Counted from the stretch's first letter, positions 18,676-26,979 are shown. The stretch: DNA of 64,000 nt from Gammaproteobacteria bacterium (GCA_028821405.1 JAPPGK010000112.1:24670-88669), one strand, 5' to 3'. Notes: generated by a model not told the origin, from the sequence alone. Program-made: numbers and translations.

Positions 18676-19107
18676 ATGGACAAATCCAGCGCCGTCCAAG
18701 CCCGTCGCGGCGGTGTCAAGTTCGTCCTTCTCCACCACGGCGGCTGTGACGGCGGCGGCTTCCACTACCGCATCGATGAAGATGGCCAAGTCAACGCCGA
18801 ACTCGACGAGTCGGAACGCGGCCAACATCCGCGGAGCATCGGCGTCGTTTTGGATGGGGATTTCGATCGAGAAGCGCCAAGCCATGTGCAATTGGCCACG
18901 TTGCGTTCGCTTTTGCTCAAGCTGAAGCTGCGCTATCCCGCAGCCGAACTCGGAGCCCACCGGCAAGTCCGGGGTGGGGTCAAGACCACGTGTCCGGGGA
19001 GGCGCTTTCCGATGAAGGCGCTGGCGGCCTGGTCTCGGACCGGACTCCTAGGTGAACGCGACGAAGTGCTCAGGCGGGACTTCGAGTCGCAGTATTCGAA
19101 GATCTAG
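18676..19107 (+). CDS. Small N-acetylmuramoyl-L-alanine amidase / PGRP-fold protein
   Basis: This 143-residue amidase_2-like domain keeps the three zinc ligands in the expected places: His20 (VLLHHGG), His95 (GAHRQV) and Cys106 (TTCPGRRFP). FHYRIDEDGQV and SIGVVLDGDFD match the core strands of T7 lysozyme-like amidases, which cut the bond between muramic acid and the stem peptide. No signal peptide or membrane anchor is visible, so it is cytoplasmic unless exported another way. It lies 22 bp after the MFS gene and may be last in that operon. The ATG at 18676 was chosen over an earlier one that overlaps the MFS gene. Confidence 0.8.
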   Translation: MDKSSAVQARRGGVKFVLLHHGGCDGGGFHYRIDEDGQVNAELDESERGQHPRSIGVVLDGDFDREAPSHVQLATLRSLLLKLKLRYPAAELGAHRQVRGGVKTTCPGRRFPMKALAAWSRTGLLGERDEVLRRDFESQYSKI

Positions 19108-19281
19108 GCGCTTCGGCGGCAAGACGCGGTGTTCGGGTCGCGTCTACGAGAGCGCCGCTCGAATCGTAGGGGACGAGCCCAGGAGTCTGCGCCGCAGAGG
19201 CGGCACAAATGCCGTCGCACGGGGCTTAAGTCCCGGGACGGTGCGGGCTGGGGGCCAGACGGTGTTGTCCCTTACCCTCTC

Positions 19282-20226
19282 CTAAGCGGCCGTTGCTTTC
19301 TTCGCCTCGGAACGTTGACTGCGCATCGCCTGCAGTCGTTTCTTCGCCTCAGGGCTCATGTGGCGGTAACCCCGGGAGTAGTCCGGGCCGTTCTCGTCCC
19401 AGCCCATGTGGTCGTCCGCGGCAACCAGGCGCGCGAATTCAGGTGGATTGCGCTTGAGCATCTCCTCGGTTACGCGCCATTGGTAGTTCTCCTGGTTTTT
19501 GAGCCGCCGGTGGCAATGGTAGGTCGTCACGTTGAGGCGCAGTCCATCGGTCTTCTTCTCGAACGCGCCGTGCCAGGTGTTGCCGTGCCAGACGATGAGC
19601 GAACCCGCCTCGGCCTCCACCGGGATTGCCGAGTTTTCGCCCTCGCCCCGCCGCGGCTGGCGACAATAGAGGTGGCTGCCCGGAACCATCGCGATCGCGC
19701 CGTTTTCCAGGGTGTAGTCGGTCAGGCAATACGCCGCGTTGGCGACGTCGGAGCAGGCCGGGAGGCGACCATCCCGATCCGGCGGACAATCGCTGTGCAG
19801 GCCCAAGGTCTCCCGTTCGCCCTTCCACTTCACGAACGACGTGAGGCTGGATAGCTGCTGCTGACCGCGCATCAGGTAGTCGATGAGCGAGTAGAGCGTC
19901 GGGTTCAACACCCATTCCTCGAACACCCGGTCCGCCATCAACAGGTAGAACAACAGGAACTGGCCGTCGGTTTGCGGTTGGGCCTTGTAGTCGCCGAACG
20001 TCCCGTTGCTCTCGAGGTCGAAGTCGATTCCGGTGCGCTCCTTGCAGATGCGCAAGATCGTTGACCGCATGCGCTCGAAGAATGCCTTGTCGGCCACCTT
20101 GTCCGGCGGCACCACGGTGAACCCGTAGGAGTCGAGTTCGAAGACGTTCTCCTCCAGGCCGAGTTCGCGGATGCGCTTGAAGGTCGGATTGAAGCCTTCG
20201 GTGTTCTTGAATTCGCCGAACTCCAC
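19282..20226 (-). CDS. Phytanoyl-CoA dioxygenase (PhyH) family protein
   Basis: This 314-residue Fe(II)/2-oxoglutarate oxygenase is recognised from the facial triad: His-x-Asp in LGLHSDCPP and the distal His in NTWHGAFEKK, with the 2-oxoglutarate-binding Arg in GLRLNVTTYH. SLIVWHG is also typical. PhyH relatives hydroxylate lipids, small acids or secondary metabolites. The start is a GTG at 20226 with GGGAGGGG 7 bases upstream; an in-frame ATG at 20283 exists but has no ribosome site. It diverges from the exonuclease gene. The substrate cannot be told from sequence. Confidence 0.85.
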   Translation of the reverse strand: MEFGEFKNTEGFNPTFKRIRELGLEENVFELDSYGFTVVPPDKVADKAFFERMRSTILRICKERTGIDFDLESNGTFGDYKAQPQTDGQFLLFYLLMADRVFEEWVLNPTLYSLIDYLMRGQQQLSSLTSFVKWKGERETLGLHSDCPPDRDGRLPACSDVANAAYCLTDYTLENGAIAMVPGSHLYCRQPRRGEGENSAIPVEAEAGSLIVWHGNTWHGAFEKKTDGLRLNVTTYHCHRRLKNQENYQWRVTEEMLKRNPPEFARLVAADDHMGWDENGPDYSRGYRHMSPEAKKRLQAMRSQRSEAKKATAA

Positions 20227-20312
20227 GTTAGAGCCCCTCCCGGTGATTTCGGACTTGACAGGCAATGGTAAGCCGTTTTGCACCTGCGCGCCGGGTCGTT
20301 TGTAATGGTCCC

Positions 20313-21188
20313 ATGCGCCTGCACGTGGTCGACGGCACCTTTGAGCTCTTCCGGGCCCAGTACTCGAAGCGGCCCGAGCGCGTCGCGCCCGATGGCATGA
20401 ACGTCAAGGGAACGGTGGGCGTCGTCGCGTCCATGCTCGGCCTGCTGGACGACCCGGAAGAGAATGTCACCCACATCGCCGTGGCCTTCGACAACCCCAT
20501 CGAGTCGTTCCGCAACGACCTGTTCGCCGGCTACAAGACCGGCGAAGGCATGGACCCGGTACTCGTCGCGCAGATGGACCTCGTCGAGGAAGCCGTGGCG
20601 GCGCTCGGCATCACGGTCTGGTCGATGGACGCCTACGAGGCCGACGACGCCTTGGCAACCGCAGCCAAACGCTGGCGCGATCAGGTGGCGCAGGTACGCA
20701 TCCTGACGCCGGACAAGGATCTCGGACAGTGCGTGACCGGCAACCGCGTCGTGCAGGTGGACCGCATGCGTCGCCGCGTCATCGACGAGGACGGCGTTCG
20801 CCAACGCAACGGCTGCGATCCGGAGAGCATTCCCGATTGGCTGGCCCTCGTCGGCGACACGGCGGACGGCATCCCCGGCATTCCGGGATTCGGGGCCAAG
20901 ACGGCGTCCGCGCTGTTGACCCGGTACGGGACCGTCGACGCGATACCCGCCCATTCCGCGAACTGGGATGTAAGCGTGCGCGGCGGAATCCGGCTGGCCC
21001 AGACGCTAAACGAGATGCGCACCGAAGTCGCGCTCTACAAGCGCCTGGCTATCCTGGTGGAAGACGTGCCGCTAACAGAGGATCTGGAAGACCTACGCTG
21101 GCGCGGCGCCGACCGCGAGGAGTTCGAGCGCCTCGACCGGCGATTGGGCGGTGGAACGATGCGGCCGCGACGCTGGCGCGGCGAATAG
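20313..21188 (+). CDS. 5'-3' exonuclease (PolA N-domain / FEN-like)
   Basis: This 291-residue stand-alone FEN-type nuclease keeps all main acidic motifs: LHVVDGTFELFR (Asp7), MDAYEADDALA, ILTPDKDLGQCV, and LVGDTADGIPGIPGFGAKTA, the helix-hairpin-helix that binds duplex DNA. Family members remove RNA primers and 5' flaps. As a separate gene it may supplement the PolA exonuclease or process branched DNA. The ATG at 20313 is about 85 bp from the divergent PhyH start. No nearby polymerase gene is seen. Confidence 0.92.
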   Translation: MRLHVVDGTFELFRAQYSKRPERVAPDGMNVKGTVGVVASMLGLLDDPEENVTHIAVAFDNPIESFRNDLFAGYKTGEGMDPVLVAQMDLVEEAVAALGITVWSMDAYEADDALATAAKRWRDQVAQVRILTPDKDLGQCVTGNRVVQVDRMRRRVIDEDGVRQRNGCDPESIPDWLALVGDTADGIPGIPGFGAKTASALLTRYGTVDAIPAHSANWDVSVRGGIRLAQTLNEMRTEVALYKRLAILVEDVPLTEDLEDLRWRGADREEFERLDRRLGGGTMRPRRWRGE

Positions 21189-21194
21189 CTGAAC

Positions 21195-21599
21195 TCAAGC
21201 CGGATCAAGCCGCACAAAGTAGCGCGGCGGGAATCCCATCAGGAAACGAAACGCCATGCCGAGCGGATTGTCTTCGGCGACCCGGTCGTGTTCGTCTCCC
21301 GTGACCGTCACCGCCACGTGGTCCTGCCCCGGACCGCCTCCCCGCGAGACCTGGACGTTTGGATTGACGAGCGTCCGGCGATACCACGCGCGGGGCCAAT
21401 GGTTGACCGCGACGTAGACCTTGCCGTCGCTGGCAAGCTCGGTCAGCACCCGGTCGTACGTATTGCCGTCTTCGTCGGTCGTGGTGATGGTCAGCGAACC
21501 CGGCGGTTCGGGCTGGAAGTAGCCGAGCAGAGACTCGAACAGCACGACGATCGCCACGTAGACGACGAGGGCGATGCCTACGATCTTCACTGCCTTCAT
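21195..21599 (-). CDS. Small membrane-anchored protein, possibly nitroreductase/DUF385-like
   Basis: This 134-residue protein has one N-terminal membrane helix (KIVGIALVVYVAIVVLFESLLGYF). The beta-rich domain after it contains SLTITTTDEDGNTYDRVLTELASDGKVYVAVNHWPRAWYRRTLVNPNVQV. That order (TTT..G, then a basic/Trp segment WYRRTLVNPNV) resembles the split-barrel deazaflavin-dependent nitroreductase family, but the match is loose. The ATG at 21599 follows GGGGGAG and is preferred over the longer frame to 21719. Stop-to-stop distance to the convergent exonuclease gene is 6 bp. Confidence 0.65.
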   Translation of the reverse strand: MKAVKIVGIALVVYVAIVVLFESLLGYFQPEPPGSLTITTTDEDGNTYDRVLTELASDGKVYVAVNHWPRAWYRRTLVNPNVQVSRGGGPGQDHVAVTVTGDEHDRVAEDNPLGMAFRFLMGFPPRYFVRLDPA

Positions 21600-21711
21600 G
21601 GACTCCCCCTGAAGCGTGTGTGTGGATTGGCGCGTGCGGCACCCCGTAGCAGCCCCGATGGCGTCGTATACTCGCGCGCTTTCGTCGTAAACCTTAACAA
21701 CCGGAGGCCCA

Positions 21712-22230
21712 ATGTCCACTTCCCTCTACGACGCCACCGTCGGCACCTATCAACAGATCCTTCCCGCAGTCGAAGGGGTACTCGAAAAAGGCCGTGCCCA
21801 TTGCGAAGAGAACGGCATCGACCTCGACGATGTCATCGCCATGCAGTTGATCGGCGACATGCTCCCGTTCCGTTTCCAGGTCATCTCCGTCGCCCACCAC
21901 TCTCTCGGGGCGTTGAAGGGCGTCGAAGCGGGCGTCTTCTCGCCGCCGCCATCCCTCGAACTCGACTACGCCGGGCTGCAAGGGCTGGTGGCCGAGGCCC
22001 GGGAAGGCGTCGCCGGCTACACCCGCGAGCAGGTCGAAGGCTTCGAGGGCAATCCCATGGAGTTCCGCATGGGCAGCCTGGTGATGCCCTTCAAGGCGGA
22101 GGACTTCCTGCTGACGTTCTCGCTGCCGAACTTCTATTTCCACGCCACCACGACCTACGACATGCTGCGCATGAAGGGCACGCAGATCGGCAAGCGGGAC
22201 TTCATGGGGCGGCCGCGGTTGAACCGCTGA
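21712..22230 (+). CDS. DUF1993-family protein
   Basis: This 172-residue protein matches the DUF1993 pattern: LYDATVGTYQQILPAVEGVLEKGRAHCEE at the start, MLPFRFQVISVAHHSLGALKGVEAG in the middle, and LPNFYFHATTTYDMLRMKG at the end. It is predicted to be a helical bundle of the DinB-like type with conserved His residues. The biochemical role is not known. The ATG has GGAGG 5 bases upstream. It stands alone; the next 376 bp hold only remnants and a repeat. Confidence 0.82.
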   Translation: MSTSLYDATVGTYQQILPAVEGVLEKGRAHCEENGIDLDDVIAMQLIGDMLPFRFQVISVAHHSLGALKGVEAGVFSPPPSLELDYAGLQGLVAEAREGVAGYTREQVEGFEGNPMEFRMGSLVMPFKAEDFLLTFSLPNFYFHATTTYDMLRMKGTQIGKRDFMGRPRLNR

Positions 22231-22324
22231 CGAGGCCCTCCACCTCACGCGAACCGCTACGGGGTCGGTGTGTTTGGGCCGGCCTTGGGGGCGCTTGCTT
22301 GACAGTAATCGCCGATCGATGGCC

Positions 22325-22483
22325 GCATCAGCCTCTTGGCGGCAGGTCTGAAGCTACACCAGGACCCAGCCGGACCGCCTCATCGCGGCTACGGCAACGA
22401 TCAACGAAGCGACACTGGCGACCGCAGATCAGCGTCTGCTGACCTGGCGAACGGACGTCGAGAGGCTCGACGCGTCGCGATAA
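22325..22483 (+). pseudogene. Remnant of a VapC-type PIN toxin (C-terminal part, frameshifted)
   Basis: Reading 22325-22370 gives ISLLAAGLKLHQDPA. After one extra base, the next frame gives DRLIAATATINEATLATADQRLLTWR to a TAA at 22481. Joined, this matches the end of VapC proteins (HxDPADRLIAATA...TADxRLL). The N-terminal half with the first acidic residues and the antitoxin are gone. It is one of several toxin-antitoxin traces in the window and sits beside a copy of a dispersed repeat. Confidence 0.55.
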
Positions 22484-22499
22484 TGGGTTGAACATCGCC

Positions 22500-22610
22500 C
22501 GAGCAGCCCGTCGGACTTCTGGGCGCTAGCCGAAAGGTCCGGGATGGGTTCTAGGGCGGCTTGGGCTGGACAAAGGCGGTGCCGCCAGGCAACGGCTTTC
22601 GTGGCGCTAG
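22500..22610 (-). repeat. Dispersed repeat, copy A (about 111 bp)
   Basis: Read on the minus strand, this begins CTAGCGCCACGAAAGCCG and ends GACGGGCTGCTCG. It aligns along its whole length with 26782-26893 with few differences and one short gap. It contains a TTTCGGC...GCC hairpin near its 3' end. Its first bases overlap the stop codon of the sqdC-like gene. No transposase is associated, so a MITE- or REP-like non-autonomous element is the best description. Confidence 0.75.
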
Positions 22611-23521
22611 GTGACGCGGTTTGCAGCAGCAGCCAATTCCCTGATCGTGTCCGCGAGCAGTGCTTCGCCGCCGGGTTGCCAGCCGAGACCCCGAAGACCA
22701 GCCGTGCGCATCGGGTTGTGCAGCGGATTCGTGGCGACCGGCTGCAGTTCGCGCTGAATGCCGAGCCGCGATGCCAACTCCGCCGTGACATCGCGCGTGT
22801 CGATCGTCAGGTCCGAACAGTTGAACGCACGGCCGGAAACAACGTCGGCTGGTGCCCTCAGCAAGATCCAAACCGCCGCTGCCACGTCGCGACCGTGGAC
22901 CTCCGTTGCCCGGCGGGCTTCGGGCAGACGTTCGCCGCGAAGTAGCATGAGCGCAAGGTCCAGCCACTTGGTTCGTTCCAAGGGATAGGTGACCCCGTAG
23001 ACACCCGTGGGCCGCAAACTGCAGAAGCAAACCCCGTCGACGGCGGCAAATGCGCTTGCGTGGGCTTCCAAGGCCAGTTTGAGGGCGCCGTAGTGCGTAT
23101 CCGGCACGGGACGCGTGTCGTCGTCGACCCAGGAACCCGGCCGAGATTGCTGCCCGAACACCGCTCGGCTGGACATCAGCACCAGCCGGCTGACGCCTGC
23201 CTCACGCGCCTTGTGCATCAGTTCCACGCCGCCCTGGAGGTTCGCTCGCCAGAATCCCGGCAAGTCGTCGCCCTCGCCGCCGCGATAGCGGCCGGGGACG
23301 TGTTCGTACGCGCAGTGCACGACAGCGTCCGCACCTTCGACGAGCCCGGAGAGTGCCGAGGAATCGGTCATGCCGCCAACGGCCCACTCGATGCCGGGCG
23401 GCAGTTCGCGTCGATCCGATAGTGGACGGACCAGCGCTCGGATCTGGGCGCCTTCCCTGGCGAGTCGTTCGACAACGAACCGACCGACAATGCCGGTCGC
23501 TCCAGTGAGGGCAACTAGCAC
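22607..23521 (-). CDS. NAD-dependent epimerase/reductase, SqdC-like, in the sulfolipid locus
   Basis: This 304-residue extended SDR has the nucleotide motif TGATGIVGRFVVERL at the N-terminus and the catalytic Tyr-Lys pair in HYGALK, with SSRAVFGQ as the Ser strand. The start is a GTG at 23521 that overlaps the end of the glycosyltransferase gene by 7 bp, so the genes are cotranslated. In Rhodobacter sphaeroides sqdB, sqdD and sqdC lie together. The third gene here occupies the sqdC position and is named by context rather than close similarity. Its stop codon lies at the edge of a dispersed repeat. Confidence 0.82.
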   Translation of the reverse strand: MLVALTGATGIVGRFVVERLAREGAQIRALVRPLSDRRELPPGIEWAVGGMTDSSALSGLVEGADAVVHCAYEHVPGRYRGGEGDDLPGFWRANLQGGVELMHKAREAGVSRLVLMSSRAVFGQQSRPGSWVDDDTRPVPDTHYGALKLALEAHASAFAAVDGVCFCSLRPTGVYGVTYPLERTKWLDLALMLLRGERLPEARRATEVHGRDVAAAVWILLRAPADVVSGRAFNCSDLTIDTRDVTAELASRLGIQRELQPVATNPLHNPMRTAGLRGLGWQPGGEALLADTIRELAAAANRVT

Positions 23522-24303
23522 GGATCCACTAGATCCGACGGTACGGGGTTGCCGGCCACAACCGTCTGCCAGAGGTCGATCAGTGGCCGGAGCTTGTCGG
23601 CCTTCGGGTGATTCTCCTCCCAAGGTTTTTCGTACTGGTAGTGGACGACCTTGATGCTCGACCAGCGCCACATCTGCGGCAGGTTGAAATAGACGTACTG
23701 CAGCGCGTTGTAGGTGTAGGGCAAGCCGTGCCAGTCAGGGAAGTAGCTTTCGAGGAAAGTCTGATCAGTGCGCCGCCAGAAGACATCGGTTACGTCCAAA
23801 CGGTCGAGCATGGCGGCGTACGTGTCGGTATTCGGCGCGGCGACGAAAACACCCGAGTTGAGGCGGTGCATGTCCTTGAGCGTTTCATAGAGGTTGGGCG
23901 CGGCCGAGAACTCGGGGTAGCCGAAGAGCTTGTCGATGTTCTTGATGACCAGGGTATCGGCGTCGAGGAAGACCACGCGCTCGTAACGAGTGAGCTGCCA
24001 CACGGAGAGCTTGCAGAAGTTGTCGAGCGGGTCGTGAAATGCGGGCTTGTTGCCCTTGGTGTAGGGCGCCCTGGCGTGCAGCGCGCCGCGTTCGTGTCGG
24101 CGCTCGAACTCGTCCGTGAACGGCGGTCGAGAGACCCGCTCGACGAGGCAACCCTCCCCTTCGAGTTCGGCGAGCGACCCTGCGGCATCGGTTGCCAGAA
24201 CAACCAGGGGCCACTGGCTCTCGACCGCGCGCAACGAACGCGCCAACGCCAGAGCCCCGACCCGGTAGTCGGCGTTCGTGACCAGGGTCACGTAGGCGAA
24301 CAC
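23515..24303 (-). CDS. sqdD: GT8 (glycogenin-like) glycosyltransferase, SqdD-like
   Basis: This 262-residue glycosyltransferase has the GT8 start AYVTLVTNADYRVGALALARSLR, the metal-binding Asp-x-Asp at 114-116 (FLDADTLV), LNSGVFVA, and the closing HYQYEKPWEENH, which corresponds to the glycogenin HxxGxxKPW element. In R. sphaeroides the glycogenin-like SqdD is thought to transfer sulfoquinovose to diacylglycerol. Its place directly after sqdB, 40 bp away, supports the same role here. It ends inside the start of the next gene. The lipid acceptor is inferred from context. Confidence 0.85.
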   Translation of the reverse strand: MFAYVTLVTNADYRVGALALARSLRAVESQWPLVVLATDAAGSLAELEGEGCLVERVSRPPFTDEFERRHERGALHARAPYTKGNKPAFHDPLDNFCKLSVWQLTRYERVVFLDADTLVIKNIDKLFGYPEFSAAPNLYETLKDMHRLNSGVFVAAPNTDTYAAMLDRLDVTDVFWRRTDQTFLESYFPDWHGLPYTYNALQYVYFNLPQMWRWSSIKVVHYQYEKPWEENHPKADKLRPLIDLWQTVVAGNPVPSDLVDPC

Positions 24304-24343
24304 GTCGGCCTTGGGTTTGACTGGGGGCGTGCGCCGAGCCGGT

Positions 24344-25570
24344 TCAACCGGCGCCCGGTGCGCCGTTGGCTTCTATCTCGGTGACCAGCTTCGCGGCGAT
24401 CTCCCGCGTCCAGGCCGAAGTACTCGGAATGCGCGACCGGTCGACGCGGTGGATGTACTTGCCAGCCACGTCGACCAGCTCCGTGAGCAGCCCGGTCTGC
24501 AGCTTGATCGGATCGAGGCCGAGGGCCCTGAACTGGTCGTTCTTCACGGACAGTTCGTTCTCCGCCGCCTCCTTGCGCGGATTGGGCAGGTTGACGACGT
24601 CCGCCCCGGTGAGCTTGCTGACGAGTTGCGCGAGGTCGCGCACGCGATGTACTTCGGTCATCTGGTTGAAGATCTTCGTACGTTCGCCCCGTGCCGGCGG
24701 ATTGGCGAGCGCGATCTCGATGCACCGAACCGAGTCCTGGATGTGGATGAACGCCCGGCTCTGGCCACCGGTGCCGTGAACCGTCAGCGGGTGCCGAAGG
24801 GCGGCTTGGATCAGGAAGCGGTTCAGCACGGTGCCGTAGTCGCCGTCGTAGTCGAAGCGGTTGATGAGCTGTTCGTGGCGCCGGGTCTGGTCGGTATGCG
24901 TCCCCCAGACGATGCCCTGGTGCAGGTCGGTGATCCGCACGCCGTCGTTCTTGGCGTAGAACTGGAAGAGCACCTGGTCCAGGCACTTGGTCATGTGGTA
25001 GATGCTGCCCGCATCGGTCGGGTAGAGAATCTCGCGCACAGTCTTGCCGCCGTCGTCCAGGGTCACATCGACCGTCAGATAGCCCTCCGGAATCGACGCC
25101 CCCGCGGTGGAATAGCCGTACACGCCCATGGTGCCGAGATGAACCACGTGGGCATCGGTTTCGGTGGACACGAGCGCGTTCAGCAGGTTGTGGGTGGCGT
25201 TGACGTTGTTGTTGACCGTGTACGTCTTGTGGCGGTCGCTCTTCATCGAATACGGTGCCGCGCGTTGTTCGGCGAAGTGAATCACTGCCTCCGGCCGCCA
25301 AGTCGCGAGCCAGTCCTTGAAACGCTCGTATTGATCCGCAACGTCGATGTGCTCGAACAGGAGCGAACGGCCCGTGACCTCCTTCCATATGCGCTGCCGT
25401 TCCTGGATGGAGTCCATCGGCGTCAGCGACTGCACGCCGAGTTCCGTGTCGATCCACCGCCGGCTGAGGTTGTCGACCACCGCAACCTCGTGGCCGAGAT
25501 TGGAAAGGTGCAGCGTCGTCGGCCAGCCGACGAAGCCGTCGCCCCCAAGTACCGCGATTCGCACGCTCAA
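24344..25570 (-). CDS. sqdB: UDP-sulfoquinovose synthase
   Basis: This 408-residue SQD1/SqdB-type enzyme makes UDP-sulfoquinovose from UDP-glucose and sulfite. The NAD motif GGDGFVGWP is at 9-17, followed by NLSRRWIDTELG and HFAEQRAAPYSM at about 98-109. Thr147 in the TMGVYG block and Tyr191-x-x-x-Lys195 (YHMTK) form the SDR catalytic set. PRKEAAENEL is also typical of this family. It is the first gene of a three-gene leftward operon with a GT8 enzyme and an epimerase-like protein. The organism therefore probably makes sulfoquinovosyl diacylglycerol, a phosphorus-sparing membrane lipid. Confidence 0.93.
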   Translation of the reverse strand: MSVRIAVLGGDGFVGWPTTLHLSNLGHEVAVVDNLSRRWIDTELGVQSLTPMDSIQERQRIWKEVTGRSLLFEHIDVADQYERFKDWLATWRPEAVIHFAEQRAAPYSMKSDRHKTYTVNNNVNATHNLLNALVSTETDAHVVHLGTMGVYGYSTAGASIPEGYLTVDVTLDDGGKTVREILYPTDAGSIYHMTKCLDQVLFQFYAKNDGVRITDLHQGIVWGTHTDQTRRHEQLINRFDYDGDYGTVLNRFLIQAALRHPLTVHGTGGQSRAFIHIQDSVRCIEIALANPPARGERTKIFNQMTEVHRVRDLAQLVSKLTGADVVNLPNPRKEAAENELSVKNDQFRALGLDPIKLQTGLLTELVDVAGKYIHRVDRSRIPSTSAWTREIAAKLVTEIEANGAPGAG

Positions 25571-25686
25571 ACGGACTCAACTGCCTGTCACACCGGCAGG
25601 GTACAGCACTGTTCGACCGAACCCAAGCGGGCGGCGACTCCTCAAACCACACCCAGATGCCAGTAGGCCGTAGACTTCGCGTCGGC

Positions 25687-26415
25687 ATGACAACAACCCC
25701 CACAGCCCCCGAGCAGATCGCCCGGACACTTGGCCGCGCGGCGGAGCGCTGCCGGTTCGATCCGCCCGTCCGCCACGTATACAACCCGCTGGTCTATGCC
25801 TTCGAGGCGCACCGGCAGTATCTGCTCCGCTACTGCCGGCGCGGGGCGGATATCCTGCTGCTCGGGATGAACCCTGGACCTTTCGGTATGGTGCAGACCG
25901 GTGTGCCGTTCGGAGAAGTGACCGCTGTCACGGACTGGCTCGGCATCTGCCAAGGCGTCGCGCCCCCCAAGGACCAGCATCCCAAGCGGCCGATCGAAGG
26001 GTTCCGATGCACCCGCCGCGAGATCAGCGGGCAACGCCTGTGGGGCTGGGCGAAGGACCGCTTCGGCACGCCGGATTCGTTCTTCCGGCGGTTCTTCATC
26101 TGGAACTACTGCCCGCTCGCATTCCTGGAAGAGACAGGTCGAAACCGCACACCCGACAAGTTGCCGCCGCCCGAACGCGTGCCCCTCTTTGAGGCGTGCG
26201 ATCACGCTCTCGTCAGGATCGTGGAGTACCAGCAACCGAAGCTCGTCCTCGGGGTGGGCCGGTTCGGCGAGGCGCGCGCCCGCCGGGTTCTTCGCGGCAA
26301 GGACATTCGCATCGGCCACATCCTTCATCCAAGCCCGGCAAGTCCCGCCGCCAATCTCGGCTGGGCAGAGCAAGTCGAAAGACAACTCGCCGACCTCGGC
26401 GTAGCACTTCCCTAG
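25687..26415 (+). CDS. SMUG1-type uracil-DNA glycosylase
   Basis: This 242-residue protein has the SMUG1 signature LLLGMNPGPFGMVQTG at residues 57-72, with VPFGEV after it. The second motif is GHILHPSPASPAANLGW, with His214 in the minor-groove intercalation loop. SMUG1 enzymes remove uracil and oxidised pyrimidines from single- and double-stranded DNA to start base excision repair. Bacterial members are scattered, so horizontal acquisition is plausible. It diverges from sqdB; a decayed methyltransferase gene follows 10 bp downstream. The ATG at 25687 gives the usual length. Confidence 0.9.
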   Translation: MTTTPTAPEQIARTLGRAAERCRFDPPVRHVYNPLVYAFEAHRQYLLRYCRRGADILLLGMNPGPFGMVQTGVPFGEVTAVTDWLGICQGVAPPKDQHPKRPIEGFRCTRREISGQRLWGWAKDRFGTPDSFFRRFFIWNYCPLAFLEETGRNRTPDKLPPPERVPLFEACDHALVRIVEYQQPKLVLGVGRFGEARARRVLRGKDIRIGHILHPSPASPAANLGWAEQVERQLADLGVALP

Positions 26416-26425
26416 CGTTCTCCCG

Positions 26426-26979
26426 ATGGCGAAAACACCCGACTGGATGGACGCCCACGCTGCACGGAATCTCGAATTGACGTTGCAGGCTTTGGCGGCG
26501 GGCGAATACGGGGAACCCTACCTGGACCTCGACACCGACCGCTTCCGCAAATACAGGGCCGGACAGCAGGACGCCTTGCTGTCGGAGACGTGGCGGGACA
26601 AGCCAATCTGGGACCTCCTGATGAGCCGGGTCAGACCCGGTGACCGGGTACTCTGTCTAGCGAGGGCATCTCGTTCGGCGAGACCAATCACCTGCTGTCC
26701 GACATCGTCAACGGCCAGGTATCTGCGGGATTGGTCATCAAGGGTCTGTGGGAGGACCCTCGGCCTCGGGGAATCCCCGCCCTAGCGACACAAAAGCCGT
26801 TGCCTCGCGGCACCGCCTTTCGCCCCAGCCCAAGCCGTCCTAGCACCCAGGGCGACCTTTCGGCTAACGCCGAAAAGTCCGACAGGCTGCTAGATGGCCT
26901 GAAACCGGGATCGGCGCGTCACAAACAGGTGTACATTCCCTTTGGCATCACCACGATCACCGAGAAACCGCATTGGTGA
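26426..26979 (+). pseudogene. Decayed class I SAM-dependent methyltransferase with core deletion and inserted repeat
   Basis: The first frame (26426-26655) encodes a plausible N-terminus: DWMDAHAARNLELTLQALAAGEYG, YRAGQQDALLSETWRDKPIWDLL, then GDRVLCLA. The glycine-rich SAM site should follow, but the text jumps one frame to SEGISFGETNHLLSDIVNGQVSAGLVIKGLWEDPRP. That is the C-terminal part of the same family, so the SAM-binding core (over 100 residues) is deleted. The frame then runs through a 112-bp repeat (26782-26893) and resumes with GLKPGSARHKQVYIPFG, the family's normal end. It cannot be functional. Confidence 0.75.
26782..26893 (+). repeat. Dispersed repeat, copy B (112 bp), inside the methyltransferase pseudogene
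   Basis: This copy starts CTAGCGACACAAAAGCCG and ends GACAGGCTGCTAG. It carries a perfect TTTCGGC-TAAC-GCCGAAA hairpin and aligns with 22500-22610 read on the other strand. Host protein sequence is recognisable on both sides (GLWEDPRP before, KPGSARHKQVYIPFG after), so it is a true insertion. CTAG stands at both ends, either a terminal motif or part of the target. Confidence 0.75.

Noticed and set aside
19108..19281. Possible small RNA or gene between the amidase and PhyH genes
   Set aside because: It holds GC-rich palindromic stretches only, with no open frame with a ribosome site and no promoter-terminator pair.
24288..25784. A 498-codon minus-strand frame over sqdB
   Set aside because: It is a second frame of the same strand with no family features; sqdB is clear in the neighbouring frame.
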